Of a stretch of 64,000 bases of DNA, positions 19,464 through 29,968 are shown one piece after another. The stretch's first letter is position 1. The number at the start of each line of letters is the position of its first letter. Both the position numbers and the translations under genes were made by a program. A model generated the notes under the pieces. That model was not told the origin of the DNA, ran no database searches, and saw nothing but the letters and a program-made list of their open reading frames with translations. The stretch comes from Veronia pacifica (GTDB lineage: Bacteria; Pseudomonadota; Gammaproteobacteria; Enterobacterales; Vibrionaceae): NCBI RefSeq assembly GCF_001707825.1, contig NZ_LYBM01000017.1:32504-96503 (forward strand), read 5' to 3'.

Positions 19464-20246
19464 ATGAACAACAAGCTCCATTGGCAGACACAGGGAGAAG
19501 GCTTAGATCTGATTCTCATTCATGGTTGGGGTATGAATGCCGCGGTATGGCAACAAGTGATCCCGCTCCTGACTGACCGCTTTCGAGTACATACGCTGGA
19601 TTTGCCAGGATACGGCCACAGTCATGCGTTGTCGGCTCATACCATTGAAGAAATGGCGCACCTTTTGCTTAAACATTCTCCAGACAAGGCAATTTGGCTT
19701 GGTTGGTCGCTTGGCGGACTCGTTGCAACAAAAGCTGCATTGATGGCGCCGGAAAAAGTAAGTGGTTTGGTGACTGTCGCCAGTAGCCCACGATTTGCAG
19801 CGACCAAAGGTTGGCGTGGCATTAATCCAGAAGTACTGGACGCATTTGCAACGCAACTGGATACAGACTTCAATGCCACTATTGAACGCTTCATGGCATT
19901 GCAGGCAATGGGAAGCCCAACAGCCAGACAGGATACCCGGTGGCTAAAAGATGCCGTTTTATCGCGTCCTTCACCGGATAAAGCGGCCCTTGAGGAAGGG
20001 TTGACCGCACTGGCTGAGGTAGATTTGAGGGAGCAGCTGTCGTCGTTAACCCAGCCTATGCTTCGAATCTATGGCCGGCTTGACGGGTTAGTTCCTGTCA
20101 GGGTCGCAGACAGTGTTGATCTGCTTGCCCCTGAATCGGAAAAAGTCGTTTTTGCTGCTGCCTCGCATGCTCCGTTCATTTCGGAGCCGGAAGCCTTTGC
20201 CGAGTCGCTGAGAGCATTTGGCGGACAATTTTTGCCCAGTAACTAA
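19464..20246 (+). CDS. bioH: Pimeloyl-ACP methyl ester carboxylesterase BioH
   Basis: Cleaves the methyl ester of pimeloyl-ACP, ending the pimelate branch of biotin synthesis. The 260-residue alpha/beta hydrolase starts at the ATG at 19464, preceded by AGGAAG. The nucleophile is Ser82 in GWSLGG, at the same position as in E. coli; the acid is in the GRLDGLVP segment and the His in ASHAPF. HGWGMN forms the oxyanion region. It is divergent from comF. Confidence 0.96.
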   Translation: MNNKLHWQTQGEGLDLILIHGWGMNAAVWQQVIPLLTDRFRVHTLDLPGYGHSHALSAHTIEEMAHLLLKHSPDKAIWLGWSLGGLVATKAALMAPEKVSGLVTVASSPRFAATKGWRGINPEVLDAFATQLDTDFNATIERFMALQAMGSPTARQDTRWLKDAVLSRPSPDKAALEEGLTALAEVDLREQLSSLTQPMLRIYGRLDGLVPVRVADSVDLLAPESEKVVFAAASHAPFISEPEAFAESLRAFGGQFLPSN

Positions 20247-20344
20247 CAGAAATGTGAAATCTGTCAGACAGGGTGGCTAAATTTTGCCCCACATGCGCCG
20301 ATAAAACTAGCAGGTTACTTGCTAAGGGAAAAGGAGCGACCATA

Positions 20345-20674
20345 ATGAATATTAGCAACGGTGGATATTCTCCGGTTTATCAACAACCAGTGAAACATAC
20401 TTGTTGTGAACACAATAAGGCTCAGCAATCAGAGAAGCCCCCGTTAACGCCAGAGCAAAAAGTCGCTGGCGTAGAGCAAGGCAATGGAGCGAAAGCGACA
20501 GCAGATGCCAAGGGCAAGGATAAAGATGCTGGTTCTGTTGAGTCATTTGCTTATGGCGCACTAGGGATGGACCATCCTGATGAAGTGAAAAGCAATGATG
20601 ACTCGGCATATTCTGCAGGGCAGGCATTGTCCGCGCTGGGAACAATAGGAGCGGTGTTGTCGATTCTCATTTAG
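20345..20674 (+). CDS. Small hypothetical protein downstream of bioH
   Basis: A 109-residue protein starting at the ATG at 20345, with AAGGAG eight bases upstream. The first two thirds are polar and low-complexity (many Glu, Lys, Gln and Ala), with a Cys-Cys pair near residue 19. The C-terminal twenty residues are small and hydrophobic (GQALSALGTIGAVLSILI) and could be a membrane or lipid anchor. I recognise no domain. Small genes occupy this position, between bioH and tex, in other Vibrionaceae as far as I recall. Confidence 0.65.
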   Translation: MNISNGGYSPVYQQPVKHTCCEHNKAQQSEKPPLTPEQKVAGVEQGNGAKATADAKGKDKDAGSVESFAYGALGMDHPDEVKSNDDSAYSAGQALSALGTIGAVLSILI

Positions 20675-20738
20675 AGAGAGACAACCACTACTGAGACGGC
20701 GCTACGCCTTTGGCCAATGTTGAGGAGACAGCATTGGC

Positions 20739-21203
20739 ATGAACATTTCACCGGCAAACGTCAGCATTCCCGCTGTCGTCCCGTCAGTTAACCCGCCTAC
20801 AGAACAGGTGGCGCGGGACAACTTGCTGCGTGAAAAAATCATTCCAACCCGCCAGCTCACCGAATCTATGGCTGAAAAGCCAGCCAATTTGGCAGAGAAG
20901 CAGCGTAAAAAACCCGCTTGGGATCCTGCTGAACATCAGGACTACGGCCTGCCGGATACCGAGAATGAAAACCCTTACAGCCATGCATTCCCTTTTGCTG
21001 AATATTTGCTGAGCGGCAATTTAGTGTCTGGCGATGCTTTCACGTCTAGTCACGGTTACACCATGCGGTTTAGCTTGCCAGAGCCATTGACCGAGCAGCT
21101 CAAGGAAATGGAAAAATTTGAGCGCACCCGTGCCGTAGTTGCAGTTCGCTATCAACAGACAGCAGTACCCAACCGACCGTCCGAGATCCTGATTGTGATA
21201 TAA
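20739..21203 (+). CDS. Hypothetical protein between bioH and tex
   Basis: A 154-residue soluble protein with no signal peptide. The N-terminal 70 residues are Pro-rich and probably unstructured; the C-terminal half (about 85-154) looks folded and ends in a beta strand (RPSEILIVI). It follows the small gene at 20345 by 64 bp in the same direction and ends inside a strong terminator hairpin, so the two may be co-transcribed. No family recognised. Confidence 0.65.
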   Translation: MNISPANVSIPAVVPSVNPPTEQVARDNLLREKIIPTRQLTESMAEKPANLAEKQRKKPAWDPAEHQDYGLPDTENENPYSHAFPFAEYLLSGNLVSGDAFTSSHGYTMRFSLPEPLTEQLKEMEKFERTRAVVAVRYQQTAVPNRPSEILIVI

Positions 21204-21229
21204 AAACAGCGCCATTTGGCGCTGTTTTT
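21202..21229 (+). terminator. Rho-independent terminator shared by convergent genes
   Basis: AAAAACAGCGCC and GGCGCTGTTTTT form a 12-bp perfect stem around a 4-base loop. It serves the gene ending at 21203 and, on the other strand, tex. Confidence 0.92.
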
Positions 21230-21254
21230 AATTGATATCGGCTGGTAACAGCGA

Positions 21255-23606
21255 TTATTTTCGTTTTGCCTTCGCAAAGGCGTCGGCAAAAGCCCCGCCC
21301 ATTGCACTTCCGGTGCTGGAGTTATTGCCCTTGTTGCGACGTTCACCACGACCATCTGATTTGTGACCAGACGAGTGTTGTTGAGGGCGTTTACCTGCCT
21401 CATCGCGACGAGATGGCTTATTGGTCTCTCCTGGTTGGTCGTTCAGGCGCATTGACAAAGCGATTCGCTTACGGCCGAGGTCGACCTCCATCACTTTCAC
21501 TTTTACCACATCGCCCGCTTTAACCACTTCACGTGGGTCAGACACAAATTTATCTGACAGCGCAGAGATGTGGACCAGACCGTCCTGATGAACACCAACA
21601 TCAACAAAGGCACCAAAATTAGTGACATTGGTGATCACGCCTTCCAGAACCATACCCGGTATCAAGTCTTTCACCTCATTGACACCCTCGGCAAAAGTAG
21701 CCGTTTTGAACTCCGGTCTTGGGTCGCGTCCGGGTTTCGTCAGCTCAGATAAGATGTCGTTTACGGTAGGCAGACCAAAAGTGTCATCGACATAGTCGGA
21801 TGCTTTGACGCTGCGCAGAAAGTCATGATTGCCTATCATGGCATCGACGGCCTTTCCGGTTTGTTTGGCGATACGTTTCACCACAGGATAAGCCTCTGGG
21901 TGAACTGCTGAGCTGTCCAGAGGGTTCTTTCCTTTCATGACTCTCAGGAATCCCGCACATTGCTCATATGCTTTTGGGCCGAGGCGAGGCACTTTGAGCA
22001 GCGTTTTTCTGTCATCAAAACGGCCATTTTCGTCGCGGAAAGCAACGATATTCTGCGCAATGGTGGTACTCAGACCGGCAACCCGGTTTAACAGGGCTGG
22101 AGAAGCGCTGTTGACGTCCACACCTACTGCGTTAACACAGTCTTCGACCACGGCATCCAGACGTTTGGCAAGCTGGCTTTGGCTGACATCATGCTGATAC
22201 TGACCCACACCAATAGATTTAGGGTCAATTTTCACCAGTTCTGCCAACGGATCTTGCAGCCGGCGTGCAATCGACACCGCGCCGCGCAGTGAAACATCCA
22301 GACCCGGAAATTCAGCAGCTGCCAGTTCACTGGCAGAATATACTGAAGCGCCTGCTTCACTGACCATCACGCTTTGAATCTTTAGTCCGGCGTCTTTGAG
22401 CATGCCGTTTACAAAGGCATCAGTTTCACGGGACGCAGTACCGTTACCGATGGCAATCAGGTCGACCTGATGTTTTTTGATCAGCGCCATCACGACTTTC
22501 GCAGACTCTGCAATTCGGTTTTGTGGCGGTGTCGGGTAAATTGTCGCGGTATCCAGCAGTTTGCCCGTGCTGTCGATAACGGCCACTTTACAACCAGTAC
22601 GAAGGCCGGGATCAATGCCCAGCGTACAGCGAGGACCTGCTGGCGCGGCCATCAGCAGATCTTTCAGGTTATCGGCAAACACCTGAATCGCGCCAGTTTC
22701 TGCCATGTCGCGCAGGCCGCCCATCATCTCGGTTTCCATGTGCATGGAGATCTTTATCCGCCATGCAAAACTGATCACCTGTTTGCGCCAGCGATCGGCG
22801 GGCTTGCTTCCGAGGTTGATGTCATAGTGGTCTGCAATAATGGTTTCACAGTATGAGCCTGTTGATTTGGTGTCCTGACCGGGATCAGCATTGAGGTTCA
22901 GTTGCAGTATCCCTTCGTTTCGGCCACGGAACATTGCCAGTGCACGGTGCGAGGGCACCCGGGTCAGTGCTTCATCGTGTTCAAAGTAATCTTTGAACTT
23001 AGCACCCTCCTGTTCTTTGCCTTCCACCACACGAGAAGAAAATTCGGCATTTTGCTGCAAATGGCGGCGTATTTTCGCTAAAAGGGTGGCATCTTCTGCA
23101 AAACGCTCCATCAAAATAGCACGCGCTCCATCAAGTGCTGCTTTGCTATCGGCAACGCCTTTTTCCCCGTGGACGAAGCCAGACGCCTCAGTATCCGGAT
23201 CCTTGTCCGGCTCATTCCATAATCTATCGGCTAATGGCTCTAAACCCGCCTCAATAGCGATTTGTCCCTTTGTCCGGCGCTTGGGTTTGTAGGGTAAATA
23301 CAGGTCTTCAAGACTGGTCTTGCTGTCGGCCGTTAAAATAGATTTTTTCAGTGAATCGTCCAGTTTTCCCTGCTCATCAATAGCGTTGAGAATGACCTGA
23401 CGGCGATCTTCAAGCTCTCTCAGGTAACCAAGCCGGGATTCGAGATTACGAAGCTGAGTATCGTCGAGTCCCTGAGTCACCTCTTTTCGGTAGCGGGCAA
23501 TAAAGGGAACGGTATTACCGTCATCCAGCAGTGTCACAGCAGCAGTGATTTGTTTCTCACTGACGTTAAGTTCACTGGCGATTTGTCGGTTAATCAATTG
23601 CGTCAT
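21255..23606 (-). CDS. tex: RNA-binding transcription accessory protein Tex
   Basis: Nucleic-acid-binding protein linked to transcription and stress tolerance. The 783-residue product shows the Tex layout: helical N-terminal domain, YqgF RNase-H-like domain (about 325-450, [17 protein letters not shown]), helix-hairpin-helix region ([16 protein letters not shown]) and C-terminal S1 RNA-binding domain (about 650-720, [21 protein letters not shown]). A basic low-complexity tail of some 55 residues follows. It lies 44 bp downstream of greB on the same strand, a conserved pair. Confidence 0.96.
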   Translation of the reverse strand: MTQLINRQIASELNVSEKQITAAVTLLDDGNTVPFIARYRKEVTQGLDDTQLRNLESRLGYLRELEDRRQVILNAIDEQGKLDDSLKKSILTADSKTSLEDLYLPYKPKRRTKGQIAIEAGLEPLADRLWNEPDKDPDTEASGFVHGEKGVADSKAALDGARAILMERFAEDATLLAKIRRHLQQNAEFSSRVVEGKEQEGAKFKDYFEHDEALTRVPSHRALAMFRGRNEGILQLNLNADPGQDTKSTGSYCETIIADHYDINLGSKPADRWRKQVISFAWRIKISMHMETEMMGGLRDMAETGAIQVFADNLKDLLMAAPAGPRCTLGIDPGLRTGCKVAVIDSTGKLLDTATIYPTPPQNRIAESAKVVMALIKKHQVDLIAIGNGTASRETDAFVNGMLKDAGLKIQSVMVSEAGASVYSASELAAAEFPGLDVSLRGAVSIARRLQDPLAELVKIDPKSIGVGQYQHDVSQSQLAKRLDAVVEDCVNAVGVDVNSASPALLNRVAGLSTTIAQNIVAFRDENGRFDDRKTLLKVPRLGPKAYEQCAGFLRVMKGKNPLDSSAVHPEAYPVVKRIAKQTGKAVDAMIGNHDFLRSVKASDYVDDTFGLPTVNDILSELTKPGRDPRPEFKTATFAEGVNEVKDLIPGMVLEGVITNVTNFGAFVDVGVHQDGLVHISALSDKFVSDPREVVKAGDVVKVKVMEVDLGRKRIALSMRLNDQPGETNKPSRRDEAGKRPQQHSSGHKSDGRGERRNKGNNSSTGSAMGGAFADAFAKAKRK

Positions 23607-23650
23607 GATAGTCCTTGCGAAGAATCATTCCGGCAAGCGCCGGAAGAGAG

Positions 23651-24136
23651 TTATTCGGTATCTTGCTGGTAGCGGATAGCGTTTACATACCAGGTTTTGG
23701 GGCCCTCAGGCGTCTGGACGACGGCTTCCTCATCCACTTCCTTTTTAATCAGCGCGCGGGCCATGGGGCTGTCGATAGAGATATACTGCTTTTCGCCATA
23801 GATTTCATCCGGCCCAACGATACGGAAAGATTTGGTCTCACCCTGCTCGTTTTCTACCTCGACCCAGGCACCAAAAAAGACTTTTCCGTCCTGCTGGGGG
23901 TGGTAATCAATCACCCTCAGGATTTCAAGTCGCTTTCTCAGGTACCGCACCCGGCGATCTATCTCACGCAGTAATTGTTTGTTGTACTTATAGTCTGCGT
24001 TCTCCGAGCGGTCGCCCAGGCTGGCTGCCCAGGAGACAATCTTGGTGATCTCAGGGCGTCTCTCTTTCCAAAGAAAGTCGAGCTCCTGCTTGAGTTTGTT
24101 GTAACCCTCACGGGTCACCAGATCGGTTTTTTTCAT
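23651..24136 (-). CDS. greB: Transcription elongation factor GreB
   Basis: Binds the RNA polymerase secondary channel and stimulates cleavage of backtracked transcripts. The 161-residue protein has the N-terminal coiled coil, here bearing ENADYKYNKQLLREID, and a C-terminal FKBP-like domain (GPDEIYGEKQYISIDSPMARALI). Length and the linkage to ompR (divergent) and tex support GreB over GreA. The 337-bp gap to ompR (24137-24473) is AT-rich and presumably holds both promoters; I see no other gene in it. Confidence 0.95.
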   Translation of the reverse strand: MKKTDLVTREGYNKLKQELDFLWKERRPEITKIVSWAASLGDRSENADYKYNKQLLREIDRRVRYLRKRLEILRVIDYHPQQDGKVFFGAWVEVENEQGETKSFRIVGPDEIYGEKQYISIDSPMARALIKKEVDEEAVVQTPEGPKTWYVNAIRYQQDTE

Positions 24137-24473
24137 TGTATTCCTTTGTGGCTGGCCGTTTTCCTGTTGCCTGTCTGCCCTCAGTTCTTGACAGTGTTCA
24201 CTGGGCTGGCAGCCGTTGTCCGGATGTCTTTATAACGCCTTTATTCACCATAGAGAAGTCTAGCGTTCTGCCAACCACACAAATCCATGAAGGAATGGCA
24301 ACATGGCTCACATTTGACATCATGAGGTGCCAGTCACAATACCTATGTGGCAGGTAATAATTGGTAACACAAATTCTGCTGGCTGTATCGAGTGTTTCTA
24401 TTGCCTAGTAGAGAGAAGGTGTACACTGCTCGGGTAGTGGAGTTTTTCATTTGTCAGTTTAAGTAGGTGAGTG

Positions 24474-25190
24474 ATGCAAGAGACATATAAGATCTTGGTG
24501 GTCGATGACGACATGCGTTTGCGCGCACTGCTGGATAGGTATTTATCTGAGCAGGGCTTTCAGGTCAGAAGTGTTGCCAATGCTGAACAGATGGACAGAA
24601 TGCTGGCTCGCGAAGGGTTTCACCTTATGGTGTTAGATCTCATGCTACCGGGCGAGGATGGCCTGTCTATTTGCCGTCGTCTCCGTCAGGCGAATAACAC
24701 AATGCCAATCCTAATGCTTACGGCGAAAGGCGATGAGATTGACCGAATTATTGGCCTTGAAATGGGTGCTGATGATTATCTGCCCAAGCCATTTAACCCG
24801 CGTGAGCTGCTTGCTCGTCTGCGGGCGGTACTTCGACGTCAAACTAAAGAGCTGCCCGGTGCGCCGAGTGCAGAGGATACCGTGGTGACGTTTGGCGAGT
24901 TTAAGCTCAACCTCGGCACTCGTGAAATGTACAAAGGCGATGAGTTACTGACTTTGACATCAGGCGAATTCGCTGTGCTGAAAGCACTGGTGACCCATGC
25001 CCGTGAGCCTTTATCGCGTGATAAGTTGATGAATATGGCACGTGGTCGTGAGTACTCTGCGATGGAGCGCGCGATTGATGTACAGGTTTCCCGTCTGCGC
25101 CGGATGGTTGAGATTGATCCGAGTAAACCGCGCTACATTCAGACGGTATGGGGACTGGGTTATGTCTTCATTCCTGACGGCGAAGCATGA
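24474..25190 (+). CDS. ompR: Osmolarity response regulator OmpR
   Basis: DNA-binding response regulator for EnvZ that controls porin genes. The receiver domain has the acidic pocket VVDDD, phospho-acceptor Asp55 ([10 protein letters not shown]) and the switch Lys in LPKPF; a winged-helix output domain follows ([11 protein letters not shown] to [12 protein letters not shown]). I take the ATG at 24474; a GTG one codon earlier is possible. The stop overlaps the envZ start (ATGA), giving tight coupling. Confidence 0.97.
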   Translation: MQETYKILVVDDDMRLRALLDRYLSEQGFQVRSVANAEQMDRMLAREGFHLMVLDLMLPGEDGLSICRRLRQANNTMPILMLTAKGDEIDRIIGLEMGADDYLPKPFNPRELLARLRAVLRRQTKELPGAPSAEDTVVTFGEFKLNLGTREMYKGDELLTLTSGEFAVLKALVTHAREPLSRDKLMNMARGREYSAMERAIDVQVSRLRRMVEIDPSKPRYIQTVWGLGYVFIPDGEA

Positions 25191-26515
25191 TGCGCTTCGC
25201 ACCGCGTAGCCATCTTACCCGCACTTTTGTTGTTCTGGCTGGCCTGTTGATTGCCAGCCAAATCTTCTCTTATGTCACCGTAATGAATTACGCGCTGATG
25301 CCGAGTATCCAGCAGTTTAATAAAATTCTGGCTTATGAAATCCGCTTTATGCTCGATGAGGACGAGGAAGAAGTGGATGGCAAGGTCTACAAGCTCAATG
25401 AAAAACTCAGAGTCAGATTACTGGAAAAGCTTGGCGTAACACTTTACGACGGCAGTGATGCCAGAGTCCGGCGTGATTTTGCTTCTGCCACATCGATCGA
25501 TTTACTCAGTGATAATATGACAGAGCAACTGGGTGTGTGGACAGAGGTCAGGATCCGTCTGGGCAGTGAAAGCTATGTCATGTGGCTAAGAAGCGACGCT
25601 TTCAAAGGCTATTACATGCGTATCCCGCTGACTGAGCTGCAGGTTGAAGACTTTTTGCCTCTGTTCTACTTCAGCATGTTGATTGCACTGGCGGTGATGG
25701 GCGGTGGGTGGCTATTTATCAAGCTCAACAACCGACCACTTGCGGCACTTGAAAAAGCAGCTATTGAAGTGGGTAAGGGCGGGCACCCGGTACCCATCAG
25801 GGAAACAGGCTCGTCAGATATTCGTGCTGTTACCCGCTCGTTTAATCGGATGAGTGAAGGAATTCGCAAACTCGAAGAAGACAGAGCTTTACTGATGGCA
25901 GGCGTCAGCCATGACATTCGCACCCCACTGACCCGAATTAGACTTGCCACAGAAATGATGTCGCCAGACAACAGCTATCTCGCTGACAGTATTAATAAGG
26001 ATACTGAAGAGTGTAACGAGATCATTAACCAGTTCATGGATTACCTCCGTTCCATGCAGGAACAGGATATGATGCCATTTTCAGTCAATAAGATGATTCT
26101 TGGCTTGGTGGAAGCTAACCGAAGTGCAGGCACTCACATAGAGACCCAACTGGAAGATATTCAGATTGATATGGTCGCCAATGAAGTGTCAGTGCGCCGG
26201 GCCGTGAGTAATCTGGTAATGAATGCAATTCGTTATGGTGATGGCGAAATCTGTATATCCAGTGCGCTATCGGCAGATAATCGGGCATTTATCGTGGCTG
26301 TTGAAGACAATGGTCCGGGTATTGCGCCGGAGCAGGTTCCAATATTACTTGAACCGTTTACCCGCGGTGACACAGCACGCGGTAGTGAGGGAACCGGGCT
26401 TGGACTTGCGATTGTGAAGCGTATCGTCACTCAACACGGCGGTGATCTGCAATTATTGCCGGGTACTGACGGCGGTCTCAGGGCCGAAATAAAGTTACCT
26501 GTGAGGGAGGTGTAG
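25187..26515 (+). CDS. envZ: Osmosensor histidine kinase EnvZ
   Basis: Inner-membrane kinase/phosphatase that phosphorylates OmpR. Two membrane helices (about 13-34 and 158-178) flank a periplasmic domain; then HAMP, the H-box with His242 ([12 protein letters not shown]), and an ATPase domain with N-box NAIRYG, G1 DNGPGI and G2 GTGLGLAIV. At 442 residues its length is normal. A 60-bp stretch ending in TTGTTGCTGG follows; no strong terminator is evident. Confidence 0.96.
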   Translation: MMRFAPRSHLTRTFVVLAGLLIASQIFSYVTVMNYALMPSIQQFNKILAYEIRFMLDEDEEEVDGKVYKLNEKLRVRLLEKLGVTLYDGSDARVRRDFASATSIDLLSDNMTEQLGVWTEVRIRLGSESYVMWLRSDAFKGYYMRIPLTELQVEDFLPLFYFSMLIALAVMGGGWLFIKLNNRPLAALEKAAIEVGKGGHPVPIRETGSSDIRAVTRSFNRMSEGIRKLEEDRALLMAGVSHDIRTPLTRIRLATEMMSPDNSYLADSINKDTEECNEIINQFMDYLRSMQEQDMMPFSVNKMILGLVEANRSAGTHIETQLEDIQIDMVANEVSVRRAVSNLVMNAIRYGDGEICISSALSADNRAFIVAVEDNGPGIAPEQVPILLEPFTRGDTARGSEGTGLGLAIVKRIVTQHGGDLQLLPGTDGGLRAEIKLPVREV

Positions 26516-26621
26516 TGAATATTTCACTGCCTTTTTTTGTTGCTGGTATCTGTCTCGTTTCTAACCAGATCGATTTCAAATATTAACAATACACTCGTCT
26601 TAAAAGTGATTCATCTGCTAT

Positions 26622-26642
26622 TACTGTAATAATACGACAGTA
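26622..26642 (+). promoter_or_regulatory. Palindromic operator candidate of the GntR gene
   Basis: TACTGT-N9-ACAGTA, an inverted repeat with perfect 6-bp arms, lies 20 bp before the GntR start codon. YtrA-subfamily regulators commonly autoregulate through such palindromes next to their start. Confidence 0.5.
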
Positions 26643-26661
26643 CAGCGGAGAATCGCTGACC

Positions 26662-27039
26662 ATGAAAATCGAGCTCGACCAGAATGATCCGACCCCTAAA
26701 TTTCGCCAGCTGATTGAACAGGTTAGGCGACTGATTGTTGGGGGGCATCTGCGTCCGGGGCAAAAGCTGATCTCGGTGCGCAAACTCGCGGCTGAGCTCA
26801 AGATAAACCCAATGACGATCTCCCGCTGTTACCAGCAACTTGAGCAGGAAGGCTGGCTTGAGCGCCAGCGCGGAGTCGGTATGGTCGTGGCCGCTTCAGG
26901 ACTGAAGGAAAAGATGCAGGACAGGTTCAGCCTGATTGAAAACCCGCTTCGCGCACTGATCCTTGATGCTCGCGAAGTGGGATACAGTCGCTCAGAACTG
27001 ATGATGCTGGTGATGCAGAACTGGGGCGACGAGGACTAA
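26662..27039 (+). CDS. YtrA-type GntR transcriptional regulator (orphan)
   Basis: A 125-residue regulator with an N-terminal GntR winged helix (residues about 10-78: FRQLIEQVRRLIVGGHLRPGQ, then SVRKLAAELKINPMTISRCY) and only a short helical C-terminal part, as in the YtrA subfamily. Such proteins usually control an adjacent ABC transporter. Here the neighbours are envZ and recG, so its targets are elsewhere or only itself. A palindrome sits just upstream. A second YtrA-like regulator, with ABC partners, is at 33.7 kb. Confidence 0.88.
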   Translation: MKIELDQNDPTPKFRQLIEQVRRLIVGGHLRPGQKLISVRKLAAELKINPMTISRCYQQLEQEGWLERQRGVGMVVAASGLKEKMQDRFSLIENPLRALILDAREVGYSRSELMMLVMQNWGDED

Positions 27040-27071
27040 ACCACCAAAGGCCCCCCTCTTTTGTTGTAACC

Positions 27072-29153
27072 TCAGGCATTCGTGTATTTGTCTTTATTAC
27101 CCAGCCAGCGTGCAATAATAGCTTTAGCGTTGTCTGGATAGTCATGATGTAGTTGGTGAGCCAATCGCTGCACATCCGGTATCAGGCGCTGGTCGCGAAC
27201 CAAATCGGCAATTTTAAAATCCACCATCCCGGTCTGTTTGGTACCGAGCAATTCACCGGGACCACGTATCTCCAAATCCCGTTGTGCAATTACAAAACCA
27301 TCACTGCTTTCCCGTAACACGCCAAGACGTTTAGTCGCTGTTTTGGACAGCGGGGCGTGATAGAGCAACACACAATGACTGGCAACGGAACCCCGGCCGA
27401 CCCTGCCTCTTAACTGGTGAAGCTGAGCAAGGCCCAGTCGCTCCGGGTTTTCGATGATCATCAGGCTTGAATTCGGTACGTCTACCCCGACTTCTATCAC
27501 CGTAGTGGCGACCAAAAGGTGCAGGTCACCATCTTTGAACGCCTTCATGACATCCTGTTTTTCAGCCGCTTTCATCCGGCCATGAACCAGACCAATATTC
27601 AGGTCCGGTAACGCCCGCGATAAGTCGTCAGCGGTATCTGCTGCTGCCTGCGCTTCCAGTACTTCTGATTCATCAATCAAGGTACAAACCCAGTATGCCT
27701 GACGACCTTCTTCAAGGCAGGCAGCCCGGACACGATTGACAATATCTGCTCGTCGGGTATCTGGCACGGCAACGGTCTGAATAGGGGTTCTGCCCGGCGG
27801 TAACTCGTCGATAACAGAGGTATCGAGGTCAGCGTACGCTGTCATTGCCAATGTGCGCGGTATTGGCGTGGCTGTCATGATCAGTTGATGAGGGTGAATG
27901 CCCGCTTTCAGCCCTTTTTCACGCAGTTCAAGGCGCTGGTGGACACCGAACCTGTGCTGTTCATCAATGATAACCAGTGCCAGTTGGTGGAACTCGACCT
28001 GTTTCTGAAACAGGGCGTGGGTGCCGACGACCATTTTGGCATCGCCACTGGCAATATCTGCCAGTTCTCTCTCGCGGGCCTTGCCTGTCAGTTTACCGGC
28101 AAGCCAGCCCACTTTGATCCCTAAAGGTTCAAGCCAGCCAGCAAAGTTAACCGCGTGTTGCTCCGCCAGCAGCTCAGTCGGGGCCATCATGGCAACCTGA
28201 TAGCCCTGTTCAATAGCCTGCAAGGCAGCAAGGGCAGCGACGAGGGTTTTCCCCGACCCAACATCACCCTGTACCAGACGCATCATAGGTTTGTCCTGTG
28301 ACATATCCCTTTCGATGTCTGCGACAACTCGTTGCTGGGCACCTGTTGGGGTGAATGGCAAGGCTGCCAGCAGTTTTTCCTTCAAGGTGACGGAAGGTGG
28401 CAGGGTATACGTCGGGTCCTGTTGCAGTTTGGTGCGAACTGCCAGCATCGATAGATTGTGAGCCAGCAGTTCTTCCATGATCAGTCGGCTCTGGGCAGGA
28501 TGGTCGCCGTTTTCCAGTGCCTCGATGGAAATGTCCGGGGTCGGGCGGTGTAGAGTTTTTAACGCATCGCTCAACGTCATCGGGGTATCAAGCAAACCCG
28601 GTGGCAGTAGCTCTTTCACCGCAGCATCATCAAGAAGAGCCAGTGCCTGATCAGTCAGATTTCGCAGTGTGATTTGTCTCAGGCCTTCGGTGGTGTGGTA
28701 GACCGGCGTCAGGGTTTCTTCTACTTTGATATCCGTCTGCTCTGAAAACACCGAATACTCGGGATGAATGATCTCCAGTCCTGCTTTACCGCGTTTGATT
28801 TCGCCAAATGCCTTAACCCGTTTACCGCTTTCGAGGCTGTTTTTCATCGCAGCATTGAAGTTGAAAAAACGCAGAGTCAGTGAGCCATTACCGTCAGTGA
28901 CTTTCACCGTCAGCATTTTTCGGCGACCAAATACTGTGTCGTTGCTGACGATTTCACCCTCTATGGTGCCGTGTTGACCGGGCATCAGGCTGGCGATGGG
29001 CCAGACTCGGGTTCTGTCCTCATAGCGGTAGGGAAGGTGGAACAGCAGGTCCTGAACGGTAAACAGGCCAATTTTTTCTATTTTTTCGGCCATTTTTGCA
29101 CCGACACCTTTGAGGGAACTCAGAGGTACGGCATCTAACATTGAGGAACGCAT
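27072..29153 (-). CDS. recG: ATP-dependent DNA helicase RecG
   Basis: Remodels stalled replication forks and branched DNA. The 693-residue protein has the N-terminal wedge/OB domain (about 55-150), Walker A GDVGSGKT, the DEQH box in IIDEQHRFGVHQR, motif III TATPIPRT, and motifs V-VI (TTVIEVGVDVPN, QLRGRVGRG). The start MRSSMLDAVPLSSL aligns with the E. coli N-terminus. It forms the conserved recG-trmH-spoT-rpoZ-gmk run, transcribed on the minus strand. Confidence 0.97.
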   Translation of the reverse strand: MRSSMLDAVPLSSLKGVGAKMAEKIEKIGLFTVQDLLFHLPYRYEDRTRVWPIASLMPGQHGTIEGEIVSNDTVFGRRKMLTVKVTDGNGSLTLRFFNFNAAMKNSLESGKRVKAFGEIKRGKAGLEIIHPEYSVFSEQTDIKVEETLTPVYHTTEGLRQITLRNLTDQALALLDDAAVKELLPPGLLDTPMTLSDALKTLHRPTPDISIEALENGDHPAQSRLIMEELLAHNLSMLAVRTKLQQDPTYTLPPSVTLKEKLLAALPFTPTGAQQRVVADIERDMSQDKPMMRLVQGDVGSGKTLVAALAALQAIEQGYQVAMMAPTELLAEQHAVNFAGWLEPLGIKVGWLAGKLTGKARERELADIASGDAKMVVGTHALFQKQVEFHQLALVIIDEQHRFGVHQRLELREKGLKAGIHPHQLIMTATPIPRTLAMTAYADLDTSVIDELPPGRTPIQTVAVPDTRRADIVNRVRAACLEEGRQAYWVCTLIDESEVLEAQAAADTADDLSRALPDLNIGLVHGRMKAAEKQDVMKAFKDGDLHLLVATTVIEVGVDVPNSSLMIIENPERLGLAQLHQLRGRVGRGSVASHCVLLYHAPLSKTATKRLGVLRESSDGFVIAQRDLEIRGPGELLGTKQTGMVDFKIADLVRDQRLIPDVQRLAHQLHHDYPDNAKAIIARWLGNKDKYTNA

Positions 29154-29178
29154 AGCTGTTCATTTTCTCCTATGTTAT

Positions 29179-29871
29179 TTAGCGCGCAGCCTGCATGGCT
29201 GCCCACCATTGTTCGTCTGCAATAACCTGTCCCTGCTGGTCAATTTCAGGATAAGGAAGGCCTTTACGTCGGGCGACTTTGGCCAGCACTGGATGACCCC
29301 GTTCGAAAAGAATGCGACTGACTTCCTCATCAGCAAGCAGTGTTCTGGCGCGATCATACATGCCTGCATTCTGGCGCTGACGCTGTGCTTCGTAGAGGAT
29401 CAGTGCACTGGCAACAGAGACATTGAGTGACTGTACCATACCCACCATGGGGATGATGATATCTTTATCTGCCATATCAAGTGCTTGCTGACTAATGCCA
29501 TATTTTTCTTGTCCCAACACCACCGCCGTTGGCTTGGTGTAGTCAATTTCACGAAAATCGACGGCTCTTTCAGACAGGTTGGTCACCAGAATCTGCATCC
29601 CTTGGTCTTTCATGGCAGCAAACGCTTGCTGTGTATTGTCATGAGTGACGACATCGACCCAGTTGCGGGCTCCGGCTGATGTTCCACCCAGCATGCGCAT
29701 TTTACTGTTCTCAGGCCAGACAGCATGAATTTGGTGAATACCAACGGCATCTGCGGTACGGATAATGGCTGAGATGTTATTCGGTTTATGGACTTCTTCC
29801 ATACAAACGGTCAGATCGGGCTGGCGTGTGGCAAGCACTTCATGGATCCGTTCAAAACGTTCTGGTGTCAT
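29179..29871 (-). CDS. trmH: tRNA (guanosine(18)-2'-O)-methyltransferase TrmH
   Basis: SPOUT-class enzyme that methylates the 2'-OH of G18 in tRNA. The 230-residue protein has the knot-fold signatures VHKPNNISAIIRTADAVGI, VVLGQEKYGIS and PMVGMVQSLNVSVASALILYEA. It lies 25 bp upstream of recG and downstream of spoT, on the same strand. Confidence 0.96.
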   Translation of the reverse strand: MTPERFERIHEVLATRQPDLTVCMEEVHKPNNISAIIRTADAVGIHQIHAVWPENSKMRMLGGTSAGARNWVDVVTHDNTQQAFAAMKDQGMQILVTNLSERAVDFREIDYTKPTAVVLGQEKYGISQQALDMADKDIIIPMVGMVQSLNVSVASALILYEAQRQRQNAGMYDRARTLLADEEVSRILFERGHPVLAKVARRKGLPYPEIDQQGQVIADEQWWAAMQAAR

Positions 29872-29924
29872 GCTGGGTTTCTCTTGCTCTGGTGTTCTGA
29901 ATGTTCTTTGATTATGGCGCAGTT

Positions 29925-29950
29925 AAAAAAACGCCCGCGGATGGCGGGCG
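29925..29950 (-). terminator. Terminator downstream of spoT
   Basis: Read on the minus strand, CGCCCGC and GCGGGCG make a 7-bp stem with a 5-base loop, followed by a T run. It lies just after the spoT stop and just before trmH. Confidence 0.85.
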
Positions 29951-29968
29951 ATTTCGTTGTTGTCAGAA

